NCBI RefSeq assembly: GCF_021401125.1
Contig: NZ_JACBFQ010000016.1
Coordinates: forward strand, 1 to 62,980
Origin: Xanthobacter sp. NM-59
GTDB taxonomy: Bacteria; Pseudomonadota; Alphaproteobacteria; Rhizobiales; Xanthobacteraceae
Direction: 5' to 3'
Length of the DNA stretch: 62,980 nucleotides
The number at the start of each line of letters is the position of its first letter. Position 1 is the stretch's first letter. The notes beneath the pieces are model-generated. The model saw nothing but the letters and a program-made list of their open reading frames with translations. It made no database searches and was not told where the DNA came from. This document shows positions 40,701-46,747 of the stretch, piece after piece. The position numbers and the translations under genes are program-made.

Positions 40701-41104
40701 AACAGGTCCATCTGGACTTCGCGGCGTTGCCGGCGTCCATAATCGACAACCCGATCCATTCCGACTGGTGAGGGCTCGGCCGGGCGTGCCGGATCAATCA
40801 TCGGCGCCGCTTCGCCACCAGGATCGTCGCCCAGCTCGACATGGCCGATCTCATGCGCCACGAGGAAAGCTTGCTCGAACGGAGAGCCCATATTCTCGTG
40901 AAGAATCAGATCGTCGGCGGCGACGAAAGTCGCGCGGCCGCCATTGAGGACGGCTGCGCCGGCGGCAGTCCGTTCGACATCAATCCCCCGCCGCTTGGCC
41001 TCGGCGACAGCAAAGTCATAGGGCGACCAGGGATCGGCGCCGGATGCAACGAGGCGAGCGTGAAGCTCGGCGGCGACTTGCCTGGCGAGCTCCACACTGT
41101 CCAT
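37703..41104 (-). CDS. ImmA/IrrE metallopeptidase fused to UvrD-like helicase and PD-(D/E)XK/Fe-S domain
   Basis: The product has 1133 aa from ATG 41104, one base after the preceding stop. Residues 1-180 are ImmA/IrrE with zinc motif FLVAHEIGHVELG (His84, Glu85, His88). Residues ~200-830 are a superfamily-1 UvrD/Rep helicase: Walker A EAGPGTGKT (~215-222), DEYQD (427-431), GDAKQSIYRFRGA (454-466) and a late VAQSRARDRL motif. The C-terminus resembles AddB/Cas4 nucleases: CPRRFFY plus CPNCPAFFIC gives four cysteines for an Fe-S cluster. The catalytic D-x-K is replaced (VRRIRTG where VVDYKTG is expected), so nuclease activity is doubtful. ImmA peptidases usually cut XRE-type repressors. Confidence 0.85.
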   Translation of the reverse strand: MDSVELARQVAAELHARLVASGADPWSPYDFAVAEAKRRGIDVERTAAGAAVLNGGRATFVAADDLILHENMGSPFEQAFLVAHEIGHVELGDDPGGEAAPMIDPARPAEPSPVGMDRVVDYGRRQRREVQMDLFARELLLPRTVARALHVDQGLAASAIAAKLGAPFEVVAQQLFDALLLPPVPPAATAAHVERPLNPLQAAAAAHRGEAYLLEAGPGTGKTQTLIARVEGLLGEGVDPRRILLLTFSNKAAGEMAERIARKRPEAAAAMWIGTFHAFGLDIIRRFHAELGLPKDPRMMDRTEAVELLEGEFPRLRLAYYRNLYDPTQIIADMLAAVSRAKDEVVDAETYAALADAMLAKAQDSDAREAAERAGEVARVYAAYEQLKRNAHCIDFGDLVALPVQLLEKDAAICAALQAQYDHVLVDEYQDVNRSSVRLLSALRPDGRNLWMVGDAKQSIYRFRGASSFNITRFGKEDFAGGNRGRLKRNYRSVPEIVASFSSFAITMRAGDADSGLDADRDANGHRPELRTVQRAEQQQVALADAIEELRRDGYAYRDQAVLCTGNEKLSTIGQDLERLGVPVLFLGSLFERGEVKDLLALLSILVDRRAMGLVRIACWPDFATSFADVVAVFDHLRAAEHAPAGWLRHGEAIPGLSDRGRQTVAKLATALDGFDQTASPWTVLATLLLDRTRIAARLGASEDLADRTRGIAIWQFLNFVRVQPAGRGLPITRLLDRVRRLVRLGDDRDLRQLPAAAQHLDAVRLMTIHGAKGLEFGGVHIPGLNSDTIPRTPPAPPCPAPDGMIAGAEGSALEAFRAGQAEEQECLFYVAQSRARDRLILYAPTEKSNGHNRPLSPFLDRLGATLTRRSLVPARPLPVAAEARDIDLVVDGRLRLGAPQIALYESCPRRFFYTHVLQVGGRRTATAFMHLHEAVRVVVEAVIASDGPVSEQALQDRIDAALAGEGLGEHGYRAEFRDLALAMLRFFLANRAEAVPEAPVALSLSFGGEEIIVRPDEVLVRPDGIRAVRRIRTGHMRSAEGKDVGAAALMLAVRQSFPGAVAELVHLSDGEAHALALSDRELKGRKDKLAKLLGDIRAGRFPAEVSSRTCPNCPAFFICGQTPDGPLQKKFV

Positions 41105-41105
41105 G

Positions 41106-41684
41106 TCAGTCCGCCTCCGCCAACAGCCGGGCGCGCTTCTCGGCCGGGACGCCGGCATCGATCAGCACTTGCTCGAAGGTGACCTGCTCGCCGGCCACCG
41201 GTTTGCTGTCGGCCTTATAGCTGCGCGCGACAATCAGGTGCGCTGGCCCCCAGGACGACTCCAACTGTGCGACAGAGCTGCGCATCGCATCCGCCAATAT
41301 CGCCAGGAAGCGTCGCGGGATACTGACGAGAGAGACCCGCCGTTCGCGCAGTGCGGTCACGACCTGCCGGGGCACGTCCAGACGCTGCGCGACGGCGCGC
41401 CAGTCATCGACCGTCAGCGCCGCGAAAGGGTCGGCTGCTGCCGCCGGCATAGCCTTCGCGTGTTGCGACCAGGCAGCGTCGATCAGCGCCCGATCGGCAG
41501 CAGAGAGGGGTGCGGCATCTTCATAAGCCTCGCGGCTGAGTTCGCGCGAGAGGTCGATGAGCTCCCCGGCATATTCCGGATATAGCCGCAGATAGCGTTC
41601 CAAGGTCGACCGGCCAGGCTCGCTTTCGACCGCGAACGCGTCGAGCACGGCCTCGCGGGATGGACGTCCGCCGCCGGGGCTCAC
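41106..41684 (-). CDS. Unknown helical protein paired with the sigma-like factor
   Basis: This 192-aa protein reads from GTG 41684, which overlaps the sigma stop as GTGA. The longer frame from 41768 lies inside the sigma gene and was rejected. Regions: RSTLERYLRLYPEYAGELID (~20-40), then an HTH-like stretch DWRAVAQRLDVPRQVVTALR and SIPRRFLAILADAMRSSV, and a conserved-looking tail SYKADSKPVAGEQVTFEQVL. It has no cysteines for a zinc anti-sigma fold. It may be an anti-sigma or adaptor protein; this is a guess from position. Confidence 0.6.
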   Translation of the reverse strand: MSPGGGRPSREAVLDAFAVESEPGRSTLERYLRLYPEYAGELIDLSRELSREAYEDAAPLSAADRALIDAAWSQHAKAMPAAAADPFAALTVDDWRAVAQRLDVPRQVVTALRERRVSLVSIPRRFLAILADAMRSSVAQLESSWGPAHLIVARSYKADSKPVAGEQVTFEQVLIDAGVPAEKRARLLAEAD

Positions 41685-42538
41685 CGCTCGTCTCCGTCGG
41701 CCATGGCAGCTCGCAGGGCGGCGAAGGCCTTGTCGCGGTAGGTTCGGACGGTCTTTTCGGAGCGGCACAAAGCCTTGGCGATGGTCATGACGTCCGGCTC
41801 CTTGGAGTCGATGGGGAAGCCCTGTCTCAACATGTGAATGATCCTGCTTAGTTCTGTCGGTAGAGCTTCAATCGCTGCATCCAGGCGCGACCGGTAAGAC
41901 GGGTCGTCGAAATCCGACACGGCGAAGGGATCGTGGGTCCCTGCGGCCGCCTCGACCTCCGGTGACAGCTCTCCGCTCTCCTCGTCATATTCGAGGGGCT
42001 GGGAACGGTTTTCGTCGCGCCAGGCCTTTTCCTGCGCATCGCGCCGCAGGCTCGCTAGCGCGCCATCGAAGCGCACCTCGTAGTAGTCGACCTTTTCGTC
42101 GTAGGCGGCGCGGTCCGCCGAAAGGAGCTCGACGAACCGGCCGAACACCTTGTCGCGCACGACCTCGCGCGTCAGCGATTCCGTCTTTCCATCGGAGCTT
42201 TCCGCCCTGGGCAAACTGCGCAGCACCCGTTCGGTCAAGATCCGATAGAGGCGCTCGAACCACACCTCGTTGTTGTCGCGACGGCTCGCGCGAATGAAGT
42301 AAACGAGACATTCGCTCGGGACGTAGCCCGGGTCCGAGCGCTTGGTGATTTCCGCCCTGGCGATCAAGCCATCACGCGGCAGGACTGCCAATTCGGCGAT
42401 GAGGGCTTCTATCTTCGGGTCGCGCTCGTAGAGTTCGCCGCTGAGGCGGCGTTTGCGCAGCGGGGTTACGATCGCTTCGCCCGCGCCACGCGCGTCTGCC
42501 TTTTGCCCGGTGTCGAAAGCTCCCTCCAACTGGTTCAT
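41681..42538 (-). CDS. Sigma-70-like regulator
   Basis: The protein has 285 aa. The C-terminus (about 212-280) is a sigma region-4-like HTH: ALPTELSRIIHMLRQGFPID, then MTIAKALCRSEKTVRTYRDK. Residues ~75-200 (FIRASRRDNNEVWFERLYRI, ADRAAYDEKVDYYEVRFDGA) could be a diverged region 2 or a helical linker; a classic region-2 core was not recognised. It overlaps the AbiEii stop as ATGA and the next gene as GTGA, so translation is coupled. A private sigma-like factor inside a defence operon could drive the operon or retune host RNA polymerase. Confidence 0.65.
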   Translation of the reverse strand: MNQLEGAFDTGQKADARGAGEAIVTPLRKRRLSGELYERDPKIEALIAELAVLPRDGLIARAEITKRSDPGYVPSECLVYFIRASRRDNNEVWFERLYRILTERVLRSLPRAESSDGKTESLTREVVRDKVFGRFVELLSADRAAYDEKVDYYEVRFDGALASLRRDAQEKAWRDENRSQPLEYDEESGELSPEVEAAAGTHDPFAVSDFDDPSYRSRLDAAIEALPTELSRIIHMLRQGFPIDSKEPDVMTIAKALCRSEKTVRTYRDKAFAALRAAMADGDER

Positions 42539-43614
42539 CGCGCGGCCCCGCCTCCCGTATCGCCCTTCTTGTTGAGACGCGTCTCGAGCGAGCCGATGCT
42601 GTCGAGCACCGCCTCGAAATCCGGTGGATCGCCAAAGATCATGCCCTGCATGGCCCTGTAGTCGACGCGCAGTTGCTCGATCATCGCGTCATGCGGGGCG
42701 AGTGCAAACGAGCCAGGCGCAGCGCTCGCGAGATCGAAGTCCGGTCGATTGAAGAACATCCGGGCGTGCGCGACGCAATCCGCACCGAGCGCCGGATCAG
42801 CGATGGCGGCGGCGCCGACGCGGGCCGCGGCGAGCTGGTGCAGGTCATAATAGTGACGGGAAACGCGTTGGCCGCCCCCGCGCAGCTCGCCGCGCTTGTC
42901 GAACCAGCGCCGCAGCCCATGGAGGATGACAACCTTGTCCCAGAAGGTACGTTCCGGATCGACCGTGCGGACGGCCGGCACGGTCAGGTCGAGCGCCGGC
43001 AGATCATCATCGACATAGGGTTTGATCGGCACTTCGCTGTTCGGATCGAGCGCGGATTTCGCGCCCGACTCGATCTTGATCGCTGCCCGCACATAATCCG
43101 ATCGCGGCGTCGCCGCGGGATACCAGATCAGAAGCGTCTGCCCGTCGGGATCAGCGTCATCGGCTTCCACTCGGGCCGCGCCGGCATCGAGGCCGGCAGC
43201 CTGAAGCCGGTCCTGCAGGATCTGCGTCAACTCAGCCCGCAGCGGGCCGTTGATGTAGGCTTGGCAGGCGTCCTTGATCGCATCGAGGCGCGCCCGGCGC
43301 TTTTTGCTACTCAGCGCTTCGAGCTCCTCGATGGTCGCCGGCTCGCCGATGTCGTCCCGAAACACCGTGACATCAATGTCTTCGGAGAAGCGATTGATCA
43401 AACCAAACCCTTTGGACAGGGAGGTTCCACCTTTGAAGAGGAGGCGGGGTCCGCCCTCTTTCAAGCCATTGAACAAGGCATCCAGCGTCCAGCAGACCCA
43501 GAAGTCCTTCTCGATATTCTGAGACGCCGTGCCGAGGCGTAGCGCCGTCGTATCGAAGGCGCTCAACATCGCGTCCGACCCGGCCGCGAGAACCTCGTCG
43601 AAAGCCGGATTCAT
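42535..43614 (-). CDS. abiEii: AbiEii/AbiGii-type nucleotidyltransferase toxin
   Basis: This 359-aa protein has the family signature LLFKGGTSLSKGF and INRFSEDIDVTVF (GS...D-x-D nucleotidyltransferase site, ~60-80), LLIWYPA, and the late RTFWDKVVILHGLRRW motif. AbiEii toxins are nucleotidyltransferases that block growth in infected cells (type IV toxin-antitoxin) by modifying tRNA or another RNA target. It overlaps the AbiEi-like antitoxin upstream (ATGA) and the sigma-like gene downstream (ATGA). Confidence 0.88.
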   Translation of the reverse strand: MNPAFDEVLAAGSDAMLSAFDTTALRLGTASQNIEKDFWVCWTLDALFNGLKEGGPRLLFKGGTSLSKGFGLINRFSEDIDVTVFRDDIGEPATIEELEALSSKKRRARLDAIKDACQAYINGPLRAELTQILQDRLQAAGLDAGAARVEADDADPDGQTLLIWYPAATPRSDYVRAAIKIESGAKSALDPNSEVPIKPYVDDDLPALDLTVPAVRTVDPERTFWDKVVILHGLRRWFDKRGELRGGGQRVSRHYYDLHQLAAARVGAAAIADPALGADCVAHARMFFNRPDFDLASAAPGSFALAPHDAMIEQLRVDYRAMQGMIFGDPPDFEAVLDSIGSLETRLNKKGDTGGGAAR

Positions 43615-44441
43615 GTCTTCACCGCCCGGGCTGCACCGCGCTTGGCAGTTTGTGCCTTCTGCGGGGAGAGCGGCTTTCGCTTGGGCCGGGCGACGGCAGC
43701 ATGACGCTGATCATCGGCATCGTCCGCCGTTCTTTGTTGATGACGATCATGATCAGCATCATCACGATCATCATCGACGTGCCGACGACGAACGCCGGCG
43801 TCGCTTTCAACGAGCGGCTTGAGAAACACCCACATCCATGTCGGAAGAGCTGTCATACCGGCAGTGAGATCCGCTTTGAGGGGCGGTCCCACCGTGGGAT
43901 CTTCGAAAAGATTGGCGAGCTTGCGCCTAACCTGATCACTTTCTCCTTCACGAACCAGGAGATCGCGCAGCCAGTGAAGCGCTTGGACGACGCGCATCGC
44001 TGGTCGTCCGGCCCAGAATAGCTTGCTGGCCGCGGTTGGACGGAAGGTGATCGTTACGTTGCCGAGCTTGATCGCGCGGCGCCGAGCGTCGGTGTGCACC
44101 ACGATTTTGGCGGGGACGGCGTCAGTTAGGCCCAGATCGTTCGCCGCGGTCATGCCGTCGACAAGCATCCGGGTTTGGTCACGTCGCCCGACGGCGTCGA
44201 TGACTGAGCGCGGATCAGGCGGATTGGGTTTCTGGGTGAGTTTGTTGAAGCCAGGCTGATCGTAGAGCCCACGATCAATCCGCCTAAGGATTTCGACCTT
44301 CGTCAGCCGCTGCAACGCCTTATCGACCGCGTCCCGCGAGGCGAGATCGACGAAGTCACTGGGCGTCCAGACCTTGCGTGGCGCATCCGCACGGATGCGC
44401 TCGAGCATGGCTTTCTTCAGATCGGGCGAGTCGGTGTTCAT
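43611..44441 (-). CDS. abiEi: AbiEi-like antitoxin/autorepressor (DUF6088) with Asp/His-rich tail
   Basis: The product has 276 aa from ATG 44441 (MNTDSPDLKKAMLERIRA), directly after operator dyads. Residues ~1-75 are the winged-helix part (KVWTPSDFVDLASRDAVDKA, EILRRIDRGLYDQP). The antitoxin domain follows (MTAANDLGLTDAVPAKIVVH, WAGRPAMRVVQALHWLRDLL). The last ~65 residues are unusual: DDDRDDADHDRHQQR followed by a lysine-rich end. AbiEi proteins repress their own promoters through inverted repeats, and matching dyads sit upstream. An earlier start at 44504 would run through the operator and is less likely. Confidence 0.82.
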   Translation of the reverse strand: MNTDSPDLKKAMLERIRADAPRKVWTPSDFVDLASRDAVDKALQRLTKVEILRRIDRGLYDQPGFNKLTQKPNPPDPRSVIDAVGRRDQTRMLVDGMTAANDLGLTDAVPAKIVVHTDARRRAIKLGNVTITFRPTAASKLFWAGRPAMRVVQALHWLRDLLVREGESDQVRRKLANLFEDPTVGPPLKADLTAGMTALPTWMWVFLKPLVESDAGVRRRHVDDDRDDADHDRHQQRTADDADDQRHAAVARPKRKPLSPQKAQTAKRGAARAVKT

Positions 44442-44516
44442 GTCCGAAAATTGTAGTCCTTTTTCGGACGCGAACCAAGTGGATTGTCCGAAATAAATAT
44501 ACAAATTTCGGACAAT
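44442..44516 (-). promoter_or_regulatory. Two tandem dyad operators 44 bp apart before abiEi
   Basis: Dyad 1: GTCCGAAAA (44442-44450), 10 nt, TTTTCGGAC (44461-44469). Dyad 2: ATTGTCCGAAAT (44483-44494), 10 nt, ATTTCGGACAAT (44505-44516). Both are perfect inverted repeats with the same spacer, and equivalent half-sites are exactly 44 bp apart. AbiEi of Streptococcus binds two inverted repeats at its promoter, so this is very probably the autoregulatory operator of the whole operon. Confidence 0.8.
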
Positions 44517-45146
44517 CTAAATAGGTAGGCCGCCCACCTGAGAATGGCTCCTTCGGCCGTATGCAACTTTGCCGACCGTCCTGGCGAGCCAGCTCGGTAG
44601 CTGGGGCGCGACCGCGACGAGTTCGCCGAACGTGGAAGACGGCAACTTGCGCTTCAACGTCATCAAGGCGGCTTCTGCCTTTTCCGGCCCCAGCCAGGCG
44701 AGCGCTCGCACCGCCTGTCCGGCGGGCCGATCGGCCAGCGCCAACTGCCAGCGCGGCGCATGCCGCAGCTCGACGACCTGCTGGCCCAGATTCATCGTCC
44801 GGCTACGGCCCGATGTCAGATAGACCGACCGGACCGGCACCTGTGTCGTGAGGCCGAGCGCGTTAGCGGCCGCGGCACCGTTCGACACGATGGTTTCGCC
44901 GCGCTGGAGCGCGAGGGCTTCGACGGCCTTCTCGACGGAGGGCGCGCGGACGCCGAACCGACTCGAAACCGGGCGCAGATAGACGCCGCGCCCGGCACGC
45001 ATCAGCCGGCCACGTTCAGCCAGTCGCGACAAGGCTTGATCCACCGCGGCGCGATTGCCGAGATGGAGCAGGCTCTTCGCCGCGATCGGAGCGCCCTCGG
45101 GCAAGCCCTCGGTGTGCGCCAGAATCTGTTCGGTCAGTCGTTGCAC
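44517..45146 (-). CDS. Second AbiEi-like (DUF6088) protein, no adjacent toxin of its own
   Basis: The product has 209 aa from GTG 45146 (MQRLTEQILAHTEGLPEGAP), with an AGGAG site 9 nt upstream and a dyad operator just beyond. The longer ATG frame from 45203 was rejected because it runs through the dyad. Winged-helix part: SLLHLGNRAAVDQALSRLAE, GRLMRAGRGVYLRP. Antitoxin-type part: GAAAANALGLTTQVPVRSVY, WQLALADRPAGQAVRALAWL. Its stop abuts the abiEi operator. Its partner is either the same AbiEii or none; it could act as a second regulator of the island. Confidence 0.75.
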   Translation of the reverse strand: MQRLTEQILAHTEGLPEGAPIAAKSLLHLGNRAAVDQALSRLAERGRLMRAGRGVYLRPVSSRFGVRAPSVEKAVEALALQRGETIVSNGAAAANALGLTTQVPVRSVYLTSGRSRTMNLGQQVVELRHAPRWQLALADRPAGQAVRALAWLGPEKAEAALMTLKRKLPSSTFGELVAVAPQLPSWLARTVGKVAYGRRSHSQVGGLPI

Positions 45147-45156
45147 GGCACTTCTC

Positions 45157-45186
45157 CTGTCAGAAATATATGCGGTTTTCTGACAG
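45157..45186 (-). promoter_or_regulatory. Dyad operator before the second AbiEi-like gene
   Basis: CTGTCAGAAA (45157-45166), 10 nt, TTTCTGACAG (45177-45186): a perfect 10-bp inverted repeat with the same 10-nt spacer as the abiEi dyads but a different arm sequence. It lies 10 bp upstream of the GTG start. Probably the autoregulatory site of this protein. Confidence 0.7.
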
Positions 45187-45318
45187 TTTTCAATCTCCCC
45201 CAAACCGACTGGAAGGGCCAGCGATTGAGAGGGGGCCTGGAGGGGAAAGCCTTCCCCTGCGGCCGAGCCCAGGGTCTCGGCCGACCCCTTCTGCGGGGAG
45301 ACCCCGCAACGCCCTCAT

Positions 45319-45393
45319 TAGAGTGAGAGTGTGGACCGGATTTCCGTGACGGGTTGAGGGTCGGGAGAGAGTCTTCCGGCGCCCGTCATGGAG
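45319..45393 (+). promoter_or_regulatory. Leader element A upstream of right DUF932 gene
   Basis: The order is GAGTGAGAGT, TGACGGG (45347-45353), GAGAGAGTCTTCCGG, CCCGTCA (45382-45388) and GGAG. The outer arms can pair. Very close to the left DUF932 leader. Two other perfect inverted repeats lie just upstream (45241-45258 and 45260-45283). Confidence 0.55.
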
Positions 45394-45402
45394 TTTGATC
45401 CC

Positions 45403-46596
45403 ATGAACATGCAGGTTCTCGATGCCCGGCGCGACGTGAGTGGCGGCTGGAAGGTGGACATCAACCGCGGCGAGCGCATCGGTCGGGTTTCCTCGGAGTG
45501 GTTCTCGCGACCCGACGACGAGCGCTATCTCTCGCTCGCCGAACTCGGCCGGACCGTCCGCGAGCGCACCGAGCGCAGCCGAACGCGCGTTGTCGAATCC
45601 GCGCTTATCCATGTCGAAGCCAGCCGCACCGATCCCGAACGGCTTGCCCTGATCCTACCAGGCGCCGACAAGCCCATCGCTCCGACGCACTGGAGTTTCG
45701 GTCAGCTCGCGAGCCAGGTCGGCGCGCCGGCCGCCTATCTGCGGCAGCTCCCCGCCGCGCTCGCCGGCATCAACCTGCAATATGGGCTGACCGCCCACCG
45801 CGCCGAGCAGATCAAGACCCTCGAGACCGACGACGGCCGCGTCGAGCTGCGCGCCGTGACCGGCCCTGATTACGGCCGGATCTACGACCACGAGCTGGTT
45901 GAAGCCGTGCAGCGCATCGCCGGCAACGGCACCGGCGACACCCGATGGAAAGTGCCCGGTGTCCTCGACTGGTCGACCGGCGTCTATAATCCGCGCGTCG
46001 ACATCACCAAGGACACCACGACGCTCTACGCTTCCGATCGCGACGTCTTCCTTTTCCTCGTCGACGATCTGAATCCGATCGAAGCCGGCAAGCTCGCGGA
46101 TGGATCGCCCGATCTCTATTTCAGGGGCTTCTATGCCTGGAACAGCGAAGTGGGCGCCAAGACCCTTGGTATCGCGTCCTTCTATCTCAGGGCCGTGTGC
46201 CAGAATCGCAATTTGTGGGGCGTCGAAGATTTCGAGGAGATCTCCATCCGCCATTCCAAATACGCCGCTTCGCGCTTCGCCCATGAGGCGGCGCCGGCCT
46301 TGCTCAGCTTCGCGGACTCCTCACCGCAGCCGTTCATCACCGGCATCAAGGCGGCGCGCGAACGCATCGTCGCGCACAAGGACGAAGAGCGCACCGAATT
46401 CCTGCGCCGCCGCGGCTTCTCGAAAGCCGAGACGGGCAAAATCATCGACGCGGTGCTGGCCGAGGAAGGCCGCCCGCCGGAAAGCATCTTCGATTTCGTC
46501 CAGGGCATCACCGCCGTCGCGCGCGACAAGCCCCACCAGGACGCGCGGCTCGAGCTCGAAGGCAAGGCCAAGAAGCTGCTCGATCGCGCCGCCTGA
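45403..46596 (+). CDS. DUF932 family protein (right)
   Basis: This 397-aa protein starts at ATG 45403 (MNMQVLDARRDVSGGWKVDI), 9 nt after a GGAG site. It is colinear and highly similar to 10025-11221 over its whole length (for example RIGRVSSEWFSRPDDERYL, GVLDWSTGVYNPRVDITKD). Core element gene of unknown biochemical role. The next gene is an inserted DUF3800; on the left parB follows directly. Confidence 0.85.
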   Translation: MNMQVLDARRDVSGGWKVDINRGERIGRVSSEWFSRPDDERYLSLAELGRTVRERTERSRTRVVESALIHVEASRTDPERLALILPGADKPIAPTHWSFGQLASQVGAPAAYLRQLPAALAGINLQYGLTAHRAEQIKTLETDDGRVELRAVTGPDYGRIYDHELVEAVQRIAGNGTGDTRWKVPGVLDWSTGVYNPRVDITKDTTTLYASDRDVFLFLVDDLNPIEAGKLADGSPDLYFRGFYAWNSEVGAKTLGIASFYLRAVCQNRNLWGVEDFEEISIRHSKYAASRFAHEAAPALLSFADSSPQPFITGIKAARERIVAHKDEERTEFLRRRGFSKAETGKIIDAVLAEEGRPPESIFDFVQGITAVARDKPHQDARLELEGKAKKLLDRAA

Positions 46597-46600
46597 TCCC

Positions 46601-46642
46601 CGCAATGCCGGAGATGCGGTTGTCCGTGTCTCCGGCTTTGCG
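46601..46642 (+). terminator. Conserved hairpin after right DUF932 gene
   Basis: CGCAATGCCGGAGA pairs with TCTCCGGCTTTGCG over 14 positions with one mismatch. It lies 4 bp past the stop, at the same place as the left hairpin (9979-10020). Conservation of both stem and position supports function. Confidence 0.6.
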
Positions 46643-46747
46643 TCCCCTAGCCATACTGTTTCCGGGCTGTCTTGTGGCCCAGATCCAGGTCACCTATTCA
46701 GTGGTGCGGCATGGAGCACAATCGCCAAACGAGCGACTGGATACAGA

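Noticed and set aside
46100-46747. 5' extension of the DUF3800 frame into the DUF932 gene
   Set aside because: The first 216 codons overlap DUF932 in another frame and have shadow composition; DUF3800 homology starts at ATG 46748.
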